From NCBI RefSeq assembly GCF_030247195.1, contig NW_026683354.1:1-64000 (forward strand): DNA of 64,000 nucleotides, in the 5' to 3' direction. The position numbers and the translations under genes are program-made. Below are positions 38,888 through 50,988 of this stretch, piece after piece; position 1 is the stretch's first letter; each line of letters opens with the position of its first letter. The notes under the pieces are model-generated. The model did no database searches, had not been told where the DNA came from, and worked only from the letters and a program-made list of their open reading frames with translations. Source of the DNA: Topomyia yanbarensis (lineage: Eukaryota > Arthropoda > Insecta > Diptera > Culicidae).

Positions 38888-41800
38888 CACGGAAAAAAAT
38901 TGTTCCCAAAATCGTGAATAAAGTGCCATGAATTCTGGAACAATCACGTTTTTACGGTATGAAAACAGGACCATGAATAAAAATTATGTGTTTTATAATT
39001 ATGTTCAATTTCCCTTCAGTAACGCCCGCATAACGCTTTTATTAGTGGAAACATTTGTTTTTGTTTTGTGAACCTTAGTCACGGTTTCCGCCATGTCACT
39101 ATAAAATCGTAATTTTCTGTACGTGAATTAGTTCACAATTTTATGAATAGTATTTATAAAACCAAAGGTTAACTCATGATGTTGTCCATAGATTTAGGAA
39201 CATTAGTTCACATAATCTAAATATTCTGGATATTTTATCGTGAACTAGTTAACGAAACTTTATTTTATTCATGAATCCCTTCAATCCTCGTAAACTAATT
39301 CACGATTCCTAATATATTAGTCACGATATAATATCCGTGCTCGTGAAATAGTTCACAAAATCATCAAATACAAAAATATCAAATTCATGATTCCTAATAT
39401 ATAAGTCACGATCCATTATCCATTCATGCTTGTGAAATAGTTCACAAAATCGTGAAATATTGTTCATGTATTCGTGAACTGGTTCATGATACCTAACATA
39501 ATAGTCACAAGTTACCATTCGTGATCGTTAAATAGTTCACGAAATTATGAAATATTATTCAAGAATTCGTGAACTCACGAAAAAAAATCGATAACCCACA
39601 CTCACACACACACGAGTCTTTATTAGTATTTGGTTTCGTATCAAATTGCTGCTTACGAATCTCTCAAAAGATTCCCTTTATTCCCCTCCTTACACCTTAC
39701 ATTCCCCCCACCCAGCCATCCATCACAAGCAATCTCGTCAGTGCTGCTGTCCTGCACTCAATTTTTTTCTCCGCTGCTATAAATAGCTCATGACCTGAAA
39801 CTTCTAGTAAAAAATCCAACCGTCAGATTACTTTCAGATTCGCTAAAACACCTCTTTATAACCCGTACCATGACAACATGTACTCGCTGACCAGTAAAAT
39901 GGCATATATACACTTCACACTAATGATGAGTGAGGTTATATCGTTTGGCTCCCCACCGCCGCGCCGGTAGTTCAGTATCGATATTGACGCCCTTTGCTTT
40001 GAACCACTTTCCCGCTGTTTTATTCTCTTTGTATGCATGTGCTGGGAACTAAGCTTTACTAGAAAAAAAGCTAACGGGTAGCATCTGAACCCGAACCGAC
40101 AAACATCTACTCGTTAAAACGCCTACTTACACCATAGGCCATAGCGACACATAATGGGAGCTGTTTGATATAAACTTCTCATCATTGTAGCAGCGATCAC
40201 ATGCGGGATAGCATAGAGACGTTGGTATGTGTTCTTCATGTTTTCTCTGTACTGTGTAGCAAACAACGTGTAGACAAAATATTTGTCTTTGTTTTGAAAA
40301 CTTCAGTCATGGTTTCCGCCATGTCACTACCAAATCAATTTTATGCACGTGAACCAATTCACAACTTTATAAATATTATTCATAAAACCATGATGTTGTT
40401 CATAGATTTGGTAACATTAGTTAAAAAAATCAAAACATTCTGGATATTTTCTCGTGAACTGGTTCACAAAACTCGGAATTTTATTCATGAATCCCTTCAA
40501 TCCTTGCGACTAATTTATGATTCCTAATATATTAGGCACGATCTAGTATCCGTGTTCGTGAAATAGTTCACAAAATAATGCAATATTTTTCATGTATTCG
40601 TGAACTGGTTCATGAATCCTTGTATAATAGTCACGACTTACCATTCATGCTCGTGAAATAGTTCAAAAAATCATCAAATATTGCTCATGTATTCGTGAGC
40701 TGTTTCATGATAACTAACATAATAGTCACTACTTACCATTCGCGATCATAAAATAGTTCACGAAATCATAAAATATTATTCGCGCATTCGTGAATTGGTT
40801 CATGATTTCTAGTATACGTTTGACAATTCGTGTTCGTCAAATAGTTCACAAAATTATGAAATATTATTCATAGATTCGTGAACTAGTTAATGATTTATAG
40901 TACATGATTTACGATAAGGGATTGTCGTATAGGTTGGGACACTGTATAGGTTGGAACAGCTCGATATTTTCGTTCCTATGCAGTGTTGCCATCTGTTATT
41001 TTTAGCACATACTTGACTCGGTTGTAGCTCACTTCTTATACTAAGTTGAAGTAACAGTTCATTCTTGTCACTGCTGCATTGAGCAGTGTCAAAAAAAGAG
41101 TGAAAAATCTTAGGTTGTGCTGAATTTTGGGCCATCTTAAATTGAATCTTTTTCATCGAAATTGCAACGTACATAATTTTAAAGTGTTAAGAAGTTACTG
41201 AAATGTTATTCCCGATCAGGCTTTGGGTTTGCTTCATTGGATTTTTTTTTCTTCGAAAAATTGGTTAGGACGAGCGTATCGTATAGGTTGGGACACCATG
41301 CACTTACGCATGCGTACAAGATTGTGTACAAGTTTTACATGTAAAAACTGTGAGTCAGATTAACTCTGTCAAATAGAAGTAAATAAGTCTTTCAGTTATC
41401 TATTCTTATTCTAAAATACTAATCAACAAATAAATATTAATCAGACAATAAATATAATGCATTAAAGTTTAAATTGTCTTTGTTTATTTAAATTGTTTGA
41501 AGTGTCCCAACCTATACGACACAATTTTTTTGGCCATTTTGCCGTCATGCAGAAAATTGATCCTGAGTCTTATTTAAAATTCCTAGTAAACATCTTTCAT
41601 TCGCAGACATTAAGCCACATATCTACAAAATGGTGTACTACAAGCTAAAAAATATTGTCATGGAAACAAGATATCAGCTCCGTCCGTCCCAACCTAGACT
41701 ACATTCCCTTACATTTTGTATGTTTGTAATATTTAATATATATTCCTTATCATTTTCAATTTCATGCAACATGGTAATGAAATGAATGGTAATAAAATTC

Positions 41801-42796
41801 GGGGTAATATTCGTGGAATCATTTTTGTTCCATGCACTTTTTCATGAATTGTTCAGCTTCTAGCGGCCAGTAATAGGTACGAGCAGTAGATATTAGAAAA
41901 CTATTAGAGCCTCGAACATCGTTATTCATTTGTTGAGGTTCAGTGTGATGTCTTGACAGAAAACAAAAACTGCATTGAACACCACAAATCGAGTTGGTGT
42001 TCACAGTTCACAGAATAAAACTGCTGATTCTTTAAATTTAACATGGCGTAATGTGCCACCTGTCAAATTGAAAAGTAAGCTCAATAATAAAATATCAGGG
42101 TAACGTGAACAGAAATTATGAAAATCGTGACTAAGATCTGAAATCATGAACATAAACCACACTATTCGTGACTAAAGTGTCAAAAATCGTAACTAAGAAC
42201 CTGAAACCAAGAACATAAATAAACATAAATCTCTACTCGTGACTAAAATATCACTTCAACGAAAATAAAAATCACGAATATCATGGCAAAGTTCCTGAAA
42301 TCGTGAACATAAATCACATTGATCCTGATAAAAATATCAAAAATCGTGACTAAGATCCTGAGATCATCAACATGAATCACTCTACTCATGACTAAAATAT
42401 GACCATAACGTGAATAGAAATTACGAAATGCGCGATTGCAAACTCATGAATAAAATAGCACGGTAACGTGATGAGAAATCACAAAAATCGCGAATAAACT
42501 CCTGAAATCATGAACATCGATTGACTGTCGGCTGTGTATTCCCAAATCATGAACAAGAATCATAACAAAAACTAAACATGTTTAGGGAGCAACAACAGTA
42601 ACCCAACCAAACATTCAAATGTAACGCCATGTATATATTCGGGGTGAACTAGTTTTTTAGAAACACAAATAGTTTCATGAATACGAGGTTTATTATTCAC
42701 ACTTTCGGGAATTTGGTCACGATTTTCGTAAATCGTTCAGTTCACGAAATCATGATCTTTTGTTCATGAATTTATGAACGAATTTTTTTTTTCGTG
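38888..42796. mobile_element. TIR element of the CACGGAAAAA family, copy 2 (composite)
   Basis: It starts CACGGAAAAAAATTGTTCCC, identical to copy 1 for about 60 bases, and ends TTTTTTTTTTCGTG. TA flanks both ends (38886-38887 and 42797-42798). It is co-linear with copy 1 but contains a foreign 0.7-kb block (about 39574-40277). The 5' section (GTTTTGTGAACCTTAGTCACGG, CGCCATGTCAC) is then repeated from 40278, giving a partial internal duplication. A TA-flanked element (40917-41709) is inserted further in. There is no transposase. The ~90-bp semi-palindromic units are at 39300-39570 and 40500-40920. Confidence 0.72.
40917..41709. mobile_element. TA-flanked MITE with GTTGGGAC inverted repeats
   Basis: The ends are AGGGATTGTCGTATAGGTTG(GGAC) and its inverted partner (GTCC)CAACCTAGACTACATTCCCT. 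TA lies at 40915-40916 and 41710-41711. The motif GTATAGGTTGGGACA also recurs internally at about 40947 and 41280, and inverted at about 41502. Copy 1 of the host element has uninterrupted sequence at the matching place. The size and TA target suggest a Tc1/mariner-type non-autonomous element. A minus-strand frame at 40887-41174 overlaps its end and is unrecognised. Confidence 0.75.
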
Positions 42797-42798
42797 TA

Positions 42799-43224
42799 TT
42801 CGCATCGAAATTGAATTTTGATGGGAGTAATTAATTCATTGATTTATAGGACTTTTCGAAACAGAACTAATCTTATAATTATAACAGAATATCCAATGAA
42901 AAGCTAATGATGTTCTCAGGTACACTCTGAATCACCAATATCAGTAGGATCATGCACCAATGTTTTATAGGCCAAAAGTCTGTTAAAATAGAGATTGCAC
43001 ATTTCACAAAAAGGATTGTAGTGCCAACACTTTACATTGCCTTGCTAGGTAGGCCAGCCTTTGAGAGCTGCAAATATCCGTGCAAAGATCCGATTTTTGA
43101 GATTAGTTGGCTTGTCGATCACTCTGAAAGAGTTATTTTAGTCCACCTAGTGGTGTGATTGTGCTTTCCTTTTTTGGCAACTCCTATTATAGATTAATTA
43201 AAAACAACATATTGTATTTAGAGC
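42799..43224. other. No feature recognised
   Basis: This is spacer between two inverted-repeat elements, with no coding signal. Confidence 0.4.
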
Positions 43225-43309
43225 TATACTGCACATAATCGCAAGTCAGTCCCATGTTCAATGGGATTCCCTATCTACATGGGACTTACTTGCGAATATA
43301 GGCAGTATA
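43225..43309. mobile_element. Small palindromic MITE (TCGCAAGTC family), copy 2
   Basis: An 85-bp near-perfect hairpin has left arm TATACTGCACATAATCGCAA and GTCAGTCCCATGT. The right arm is its complement, ACATGGGACTTACTTGCGAATA then GGCAGTATA. The ends begin and finish with TA. A diverged copy is at 17062-17145. Confidence 0.8.
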
Positions 43310-44682
43310 GTAGAAATCACAAAACCAGTTTTAATCTACCTACCCGATCAGACGGAAATAACAAAATTATTTCAGAATGTGTTATTTTGTTATGAAAATT
43401 TTTCGTTATAAATTGTGTAATTACTATGGTCTCGTTAATAAATAAAATAACAAGAAATGTAACATAAATTCTTTCTATATATCGAAAATGTAACAACCTG
43501 TGATAGGCTTCTATCAGCATTATAATAACATTTGTTATATAGGTTTCCCGTGGTCAATCAGAAGGATATCAGAAATAAATAACACATTTTTGTTCAAGAT
43601 TTGTGGCTCGGTGAATGAAATTAGTGGTAATCAATCACGAACTGGCTTCCGTCGGTTGTATGCTAACATCTATCCATCAGAAATGAAAATAATTACCTCT
43701 GCTAGTAGTAGGTAACCACACAAACTGATTCATCCACCACCCGTCTACAAATTACAAATATTTCCTTCTCGGTATTTTATAGCCCTTTGAGGAGATGCCT
43801 TGTACACTCTAAACAGCTCAGCACGAATTATAATGAAATAAATCTGTAGCGGACCTATATTCACCATTTAAGTGTTCGGTTCGTGCACAACCAGTAGTTT
43901 TTGAAAGATTTTCCAAAACAGTTATTAATACTTGTCATACATACTCCAAAATTTTATCCAACATTGCTGAAAATATTTTCGACAACATCGCGAAAAAATC
44001 TATTATATCCATACAGTACAACAAAAGATATAAGCGTTCCAAACCTTACACGACTTTTCTTTCGAAATTTTGAAAAAGGGTCCTTATATTGAAAGGTAAA
44101 TCGTTAGTCTAGACAAAAATTATAGTATGTCAGTATACCGGACTTCGCCTGTTTCTAGGCTCCAGGTTTATTTACGTGGTGGTGTAATATATCATAACTA
44201 TCGTTTCTCTTAACTTATTCATGGGAGAAGAGTGCACGTAGTGCTTCCACAAAGACCTCTACTTCTCATGATTCCCACCAGCGGCGTCCTACCAAATGTT
44301 ACGTCGATGATGGATTCCCGGCATTTTTCCTTGGAAATGTTAAGGTCGCGAAACACGAAAAACCCGATTTGCACAGGATACGTACATCTCTGCAGTGCTA
44401 GAAGCTGCTCAATTTTTACCTTCCGATGCTCAATGCAATTCTCCTAGAATGTTTACAGTGCATGGAACACGTGGTTGAAGGCAGTCTAAATGAAGGGGTT
44501 ATACACAAAGTTGGAAATCGAAAATTAAAAAAAAAAAATTGAATATTTTGAAAGTACATATCTTTGAAAATATCTGTGCGAAATTTCATCCAAATCGGAG
44601 CGCTAGATTTTAAATGACAGCCGTTTGCAGCGCGATGGTTCTTCCACGAATGAAGTTAACACAAAACTTTAAACGAAGTTAT
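43310..44682. other. No gene recognised
   Basis: This is mostly AT-rich DNA. The segment 44220-44450 has higher GC and an open frame of 71 codons without recognisable motifs. From about 44500 the text (CTTTGAAAATATCTGTGCG, TTATCTCGGGATGA) resembles an interspersed repeat. Confidence 0.35.
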
Positions 44683-44692
44683 CTCGGGATGA

Positions 44693-44813
44693 TTTTTTTT
44701 ATTTCGATTATAGAGGTTTAAACCCTAAGGTCATTCGCCTCTTCGGGTTAGAAAAATCTCTTATGAAAAATTCCTAACCCTATGTGCGGGGTCGGGACTC
44801 GAACCCAGGTGCG
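44693..44813 (-). mobile_element. Feilai-like SINE, 5'-truncated, with 10-bp TSD
   Basis: It is the reverse complement of the full copy at 61678. It holds the 3' half, from the box B region (GGACTCGAACCCAGGTGCGC) through CTAACCCGAAGAGGCGAATG to the T-rich tail complement. CTCGGGATGA flanks both sides (44683-44692 and 44814-44823), proving insertion by target-primed retroposition. The box A half is missing. Confidence 0.85.
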
Positions 44814-44839
44814 CTCGGGATGAAGTTTTTTGAAATGTA

Positions 44840-45215
44840 CCGTTGTATCGATTTTGTTGGCTATTTTCGGCAAATTTGAGACTAAGAGAAACGAAAGCAA
44901 TGAAATTGAAAGACGGATAGGTATTCTAGAGCGAATCAGTTTTAAACTTAGAACGGAAAAATAGGACTAGGCAGGCTCATATGGACATGATCGAAAGGAA
45001 ATGTGAAGAATTCTTTGCCTTCTGCTAAGTAGGAGTAGGCCGCATGGTCTATGGTAGAGCATAACTCATCATCATGTTTTACCGCCGACGCCGGCCGTTC
45101 CGTTCTAAGATTATAACTGATTCGCTCTAGAATACCTATCCGTCTTTCAATATCATTGCTTTCGTTTCTCTTAGTCTCAAATTTGCCGAAAATAGCCAAC
45201 AAAATCGATACAGTA
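44840..45215. repeat. Inverted repeat with 120-bp arms (hairpin)
   Basis: The left arm (about 44840-44957: ATCGATTTTGTTGGCTATTT, GAGACTAAGAGAAACGAAAG, GACGGATAGGTATTCTAGAG) is matched by its reverse complement at about 45098-45213. The loop is about 140 bp and GC-richer. It may be a non-autonomous DNA element or a hairpin-forming repeat. The SINE lies just outside the left arm. Confidence 0.85.
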
Positions 45216-45229
45216 GAACCTTGTGGCAA

Positions 45230-47154
45230 TTAAAACATAGTAACATAGAGTACCGTTGCGGTGAACGTGATATCTCAAAAACTGTTCATCCAATTTTCAT
45301 CATTTTTTTTGAATTGTTTGTATTTACATTCTCGTGTACTTGAACAAATCATTTTTCATCAAAAAAAATTTTCGATTCCTTGCAATGTATTTTTTTTAAA
45401 TTTTGAACACCACAAATCTCAATTTTTAATCAACATGTTTTTTTTGCAAGAAAAAAAATTATTGGGAAAACGATCCGTTCAAGTACACCACAATACATTT
45501 TCCTTCAATAATCGTTTTAGTTTTTGTATTTCAGATGAGCGGTTTGGCCTAGACAGCGTTCTCCGCAAACCTTTGCCAAAAAATACGCTTCAGGGCCATA
45601 ACTCCGACAACCTTGAATTTTTTTTTTAATTCAGCTTTTTTTCTATCTTCGATAGTGCTACCAACGAACTGTCTTTCGCTTTTTCGAATAAAATTTGCAT
45701 AAAACGCTTTAAAAATTGCGAACTTAGCTCACTTTTTCGCCACAACCTTGTATATAATTCCAGAATATTTCCAGACTACGAGATATTCCATATCATTTAC
45801 TCATCGTCAACAGAAACTGCCTCTGGTAGTACTGTTCCAGCGGAACCCAATCAAACTAATTGGAATAACTGCTATTATACTGATATAGTTAAGGGATTCC
45901 GAAAATCTTTAAGATCGTGACCGATCATCTTAGATTCCGATAAAAATTTGCACATTTCACCGCCATGGAAGACTAAAAATTTTCCACAGTCAATAAGGTT
46001 ATTTTGAAATCCATTCCAAAAAAAAACATTTTTTGGAATTTTTATATTTTGTAAACAAAAACCAAAAGAGAAAGGAAACGTTTTGAATGCAATGCTTTTG
46101 TTAGATTCAAGTGAAGGGGAATTCTTCTGGATTCGGAAAACAGCGTGCTATACTTTTAATTCCTAAACTCAGCGATATAAAAAGTATAAGCTACATAAAA
46201 TATTTAGGATCAGTAAAACCTTTAAAACGCAAGTAAATTTTTCGAAAATTTCGAAATATTTACCCTCTGATTTAATTTAATAAAATCGTGCTAGCATGAT
46301 GCCAAAGAATTTATAATAGTGGCAAGATGCCAGATCAAGAAAATAGCAGTTGAAACGTTTCTCCGCATGTACAAATCGCCAGCCACATCAGATGATTTGA
46401 AGAAAATTTCGACATTCTCTTCGTTCGAACATTGTCAGGATATTTGTCTACTCATTCCGATTTAACGTCTGTTACACCTTGTAAATGTGTAGTCTAGAAT
46501 ACCTTGCATTTTCTAGCACCGTAAGGGTCATATTCGGTTGGCCCATAAATACTTAAAAATCTTGTTGTAACTAGTTTAAAGTTGCAAAGAAATAATAAAA
46601 TAGTAATAATTCAAAATCTCTAATTCGTCGATGTACTATAATCTTTCAGAGAGAATTAGAATTTTGAGAGTTTTTAGTTTCTCTTTTCTTAGTTGTTTAA
46701 TTGTTTTCACTAAGAACTTTTAAGAATTAAATTCATTTTCTAGTGACCGTAACAAAACCCTGGATACGGGCCTGTATTATTGACCTATCAAAACTTTGCA
46801 TTTAGAACTGAATCATTGCTGAACATGCCCCAAAGAACTCAAAAGCATCTCTCGTTTTTTCATGAGTGCGAGTGAAAAGCAAAATTCAAAACTACCTGAT
46901 TTTAATTTATGAAGCTATCAATTTCAGTGACATATAAACCAATCGTAATTTTTGTTTCTGCATTCAAACGTCTGGTAGTGACAACTGTAGTCTATTACAA
47001 GTGAGACAACTGTCTTTCGGATTGATCGAGTATCTCGATAGTATTCGATGAATTTCAAACAATAAAAGAATTGTAAGAATGGAAATAGTTTTATCGCATG
47101 CTATCATATGCCAGAGTTTTCTGGACTTTTTTTTCGGTAGGGCAAGCTTCCAAA
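45230..47154. other. AT-rich DNA, no gene recognised
   Basis: Long A and T runs are present. A 122-codon open frame (45261-45629) is Phe/Lys/Asn-rich, as expected from base composition, and has no domain. The motif CTGGTAGTACTGTTCCAGC near 45822 recurs inverted near 54605, hinting at a shared repeat. Confidence 0.4.
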
Positions 47155-48841
47155 TACAGTGGAGACTAGAGGTGTGCGCCGATGCATTTTTAATCGGCGG
47201 CGGCGCGCCGGCGTGTGTCGGCGTGACGAATATTGACGCCTATGTAACTAAAAAAATCTTGGCAGTACAATTCCTTTCTCAAATTTTCGGTTTCAATTGT
47301 ATCAGGCACATACAAACAGACGTTACAGCTTGAAGAAAATTCGAAAAAACTCATCACCCACAATTTACTACTGACATCTGTTGAACACATTGCACAAAAT
47401 GTAATTCTCGCAACCACATCATTTTTTTAACAAACTCTAATAGTGCCCACCCTGCTTGCGAAATGCAAGATAATTAATGAAAGGTGGAACTATTTTTACA
47501 GTTGTAAAATTTGAAGAACGAAATAGAAAAATTGTCGATGTCGCATACTACGACTTCGCATGGAATAATGATTGCAATGGACAAATTGGAAGAATGCAGA
47601 GCAACCACTGTATTTCTATGACCCATAATAATTATCGACAAGAATGAGTTTCACATTTCCAGCCTATTTTGTTTGTTTTGGTTTGCATGAGACTAAAAAG
47701 ACGGTAACGTTTTCGGGTGGGTGCAGAAACTAAGTAACGCATTTAGCTCTGTGTCAAAATCTTTTCGCTAACGTCACGCTCGCTGATATGGCGTATTTTT
47801 GTAATTTAAATCGACCGTTTTTCCTACGAGTGATGAAAATTCATCTCGTGTTACGTCCTATTTGTCTGTGATACTGGGCTGATGCAACTGACACTGAAAA
47901 TCTTTCCTGAGTGGGGCTAGATCACACAATGAATAATTTATGAGACTAGAAATCTTAACCTCTGCATCGTCACATCAATGCACCAACGTCGCGAAAAGTC
48001 AAGATCACTCTGCCAAACTATTCTTCAAGAAAAAGATTTTAAAATAAGTCACGATTCAATCAATGATAAATAAACCTCGCATTGAAAATAATTTTTGTGT
48101 TTTTACAAAACTAGTTCACGCAAAAAAAAGATTCCATTATACTCAAATGTTTAGTAGGTGGTGGTATCTGAATATATTTTTTATGTTTATTTTTATGATT
48201 CTAGTTCATAACTTGATGATACATTGATTTATATTAACTTTATTGATTAAAAAAGTCAAGAATTGAACGATGTGCACTAGGGGCAGATCACTTGTGATGC
48301 ATTTTTAAAAATCAGCTAAATTAAATGCATTTCTTTCCATCAAAATAGAAATTCATAATGTATTTTGCGTTGCGTGCAATATATTTTGCGTTGCGTGTAA
48401 GACGTCAAAACCCTACAAAAAATTAGCCCTACATTCAACAAAACGTTAAACAAAGTGAATCAGCGTAGGACGTTTGTTAAACAAACTTTTCTGCGAGGGA
48501 GTGCAAAGTTAATGCAAAAATGGAAATTAAATGCATTTTTTTCTAATTTGATGTAAATTTGTTATTCATTTCTAGAGTGATCTGCCCATAGGATGTGCAA
48601 GGATTTTCGTAAATTCTCGTCGTGTTATCGTGATATTTTAGTCTTGAGCTTACCGTCGGATTTTTTACACAGAGTCACGTGTCTTATAGTTTTCTTAATT
48701 ATTTCACGGACATGAATTGTGGCCAGGTAATGTATTTTTGGTGCTCAGCGTAGTTTCATTTAATTTCGAAAATTATACTGAATCTTAACAAAATAATAAC
48801 AGGGTTACAGGTCCTAGTAGTTTCCTTGTATCTAATGCTCG

Positions 48842-50146
48842 CGCCTATGAGACTGGTTGCTAGCAGTTGTACACAATAGCTCACATAGAAATTTCAAAAC
48901 ACTGTGTTTCCCATCAGCAAACAAACGACCGTGTTCCTCATCAGCTTGCTGTGGAAAGCTAAGACGGACTGGACTGCCGGACTGGCTGACTAATTGGATC
49001 TCCTTGTATCTTGCGAACCGTAGCGCCTCGGTGCGACTTGGAACTACACTCTCGGATCCTTTCCACATTTCATCGGGCGTTCCTCAAGGGAGTCATCTCG
49101 GACCTCTTCTATTTGTGCTCTTCGTGAACGACCTCTGCAGTGAATTATCGTCTTCTAAAGTCATGTATGCTGATGATCTGAAAATTTACCGTGTCATAAA
49201 AACTATGGTAGACTGTTGTGCATTGCAAATGGACGTCGATAGGATCATTGACTGGAGCGACAGAAACGGAATGAGTGTGAATATTCAAAAATGCAGTACA
49301 ATCACTATTACACGAGTACATACTCCCATTAAGTTCGAATACTCAATGTGTTCTGCTCCCGTAGAATGAGTTGTATCCGTCAAGAACCTTGGTGTCATTC
49401 TCGACTGTAAGCTACGCTTTACAGCACATCCCTAGTAACAATTGAGGGTTTATGGTAGTTTTATAGCCACTCATAAAACTTAAATTGCACTTGTAGCATG
49501 CTATAAAACTTGTTACTTGGGCATTACTTTTCCGTTATAGCTAAAGCCTACGCTGTACTTGGACTCATCAAACGCAACACTCGTGATTTCAATGATGTGT
49601 ATTGTCTAAAAACACTATACATTACACTGGTACGCAGTATTCTAGAATATGGCGTTACTATTTGGGCTCCGTATCACACCATACACATTAATCGTATCGA
49701 ACGGGTACAGAAGAACTTTATCAGGTTTGCACTTCGTCGGTTACCCTGGTAAAACCGTTTCCAGCTTCCTCCATATGAAGATCGCTGTATCCTTATCAAT
49801 CTCCCTACGCTGCGAAACAGACGGATCTTTCTGCAACGACTTTTCATTTTCGACCTTCTGACGGACAACATAGACTCTCTTGCGCTTCTAGCAAAGCTCG
49901 ACCTCAACGTTCCGGGAAGATCTTTCCGAAGAATTGATTTTTTCCGACGCTCAACACATCGCACGCAGTACGGCCAGAATAATTCTTTGGATGTTTGCTG
50001 TCAACTCTTCAATAGTGTCTATCATTTGTTTGATTTAATTATTAGTAAATAATCGTTTAAATTAAAGATAGGATTAAGTTAGTGTTTAGTCTAAGTCTGT
50101 GCGATGTAACTTTTTTAAATCGAAGACAATACAATACAATTTCAAA
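48842..50146 (+). mobile_element. CR1/Jockey-like LINE, 5'-truncated, with (ACAAT)n tail
   Basis: RT reads NDRVPHQLAVE (about 48920, the Asp of motif A retained), a shift, then LRRTGLPDWLTNWISLYLAN, SSGVPQGSHLGPLLFVLFVN, KVMYADDLKIYRVI (YADD intact, 49165-49176) and DWSDRNGMSVNIQKCSTITI. Then follow VKNLGVILDCKLRF and, after a small insertion, AKAYAVLGLIKRNTRDFND, a segment ending FALRRLPW, and the tail NSLDVCCQLFNSVYHLFD to about 50035. The 3' end is ACAATACAATACAATTT, a short-repeat tail typical of CR1-type elements and not poly-A. It is relatively young, with few shifts. Confidence 0.88.
49430..49521. mobile_element. 92-bp MITE inserted in the LINE
   Basis: The ends are CCCTAGTAACAA and TTGTTACTTGGG (11 of 12 inverted). 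CAT flanks both ends (49427-49429 and 49522-49524). The insertion sits between the LINE segments LRFTAH and AKAYAVLG, where related LINEs have continuous coding. The interior carries TAGTTTTATAGCCACTCATAAAACT, a small internal hairpin. Confidence 0.8.
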
Positions 50147-50988
50147 ACAAAAGAGTAGAGCAAATAATCCATGAATAATAATCTGAGTTCCTTGTAATTG
50201 TTTACGTAAGTTTATTAAGATTATGTGAAAGATTTATTACTTTATGAACTATATCATGAACAGTTTCACGAGCTCGACTGGTGAATCGCGTCTAACATAT
50301 TAGGAATCAACTATATGTTGAAAGTGGAAGTGTTTTTTTTGAATTTATGGACCATTCCACAAATGGTGCATTGAAACTTAAATGCTCGCAATCATAACCA
50401 GTTGACGAAGCAAGAATGGATCCATGAATTATATTCCGAGTGTCGTGTAATGATTTTCGAGAAAATATGTGATAAATCATGTATCAGTTGACGTCGTATA
50501 TTCGGACCATAGACAATGTTAATAGATTTGTGGATAAAATTATGAGTCAATGATTTTCGAGTTCGCAAATTGTCGGTGTGAGAAAAAAGCGTCGGCGGCG
50601 CGCCGCCGGTCTACCTTTCGGCGTCGGCGTTTGTTGAAATTTACCGGCGGCGGCGGCGTGGCGCGGCGGCGCACAGGTCTAATGGAGACCCGTTTTTATC
50701 AGCCTCTTGGTGAATATTAGGCTGATAAAACAGGGACATTGACAAAATCGGGACATATATTTATTTTTCTTTTTAAGAAAACGAAGCCCTTAAAATATTC
50801 TTCTTCAGTCCCTAGATATAGCTTCATAATCTTTTTTAATTATTTAGCTTTACATTTCTCTTAAGGGGTCGGACAGCGCAAAATTTGAAAAAAAAATATT
50901 TTTTTTTAATGTTTCGGATCTCTAAGGTAAGAAAAATATGCTCAAGAAAGATAAAACCGATTGCAGATAAAATCGGGTCTTCACTGTA

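Larger units (their letters stand above)
48590..50580. mobile_element. Diverged CACGG-family segment (reverse orientation), split by a LINE
   Basis: CGTGTTATCGTGATATTTTAGTC (about 48620) and, beyond the LINE, TTTCACGAGCTCGACTGGTG with ACATATTAGGAATCA and CATAGACAATGTTAATAGA match reverse-complemented portions of the family at 337 and 38888. The copy is much more diverged, and its ends are not clear. Confidence 0.5.
47167..50681. mobile_element. hAT-like non-autonomous element with GGCGGCG-rich ends
   Basis: The ends are TAGAGGTGTGCGCCG and, inverted, TAGACCTGTGCGCCG (13 of 15). Both ends lead into GGCGGCGGCG-rich subterminal DNA (47195-47210 and 50585-50670). The flanking 8-mers GTGGAGAC (47159-47166) and ATGGAGAC (50682-50689) form an 8-bp TSD with one change. 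These are classic hAT hallmarks. No transposase frame is found. The interior holds a diverged segment of the CACGG family and a LINE insertion. Confidence 0.8.
47155..50988. mobile_element. Outer MITE (TACAGTG family) interrupted by a 3.5-kb hAT-like element
   Basis: The left TIR, TACAGTGGAGAC, continues after the inner insertion as CCGTTTTTATCAGC (50690 on). The right TIR in reverse complement is TACAGTGAAGACCCGATTTTATCTGC (22 of 26 matching), ending at 50988. Without the insertion the MITE is about 0.31 kb. TA at both extremes fits a TA target duplication. A related left arm lies alone at 53489-53625. Confidence 0.75.
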
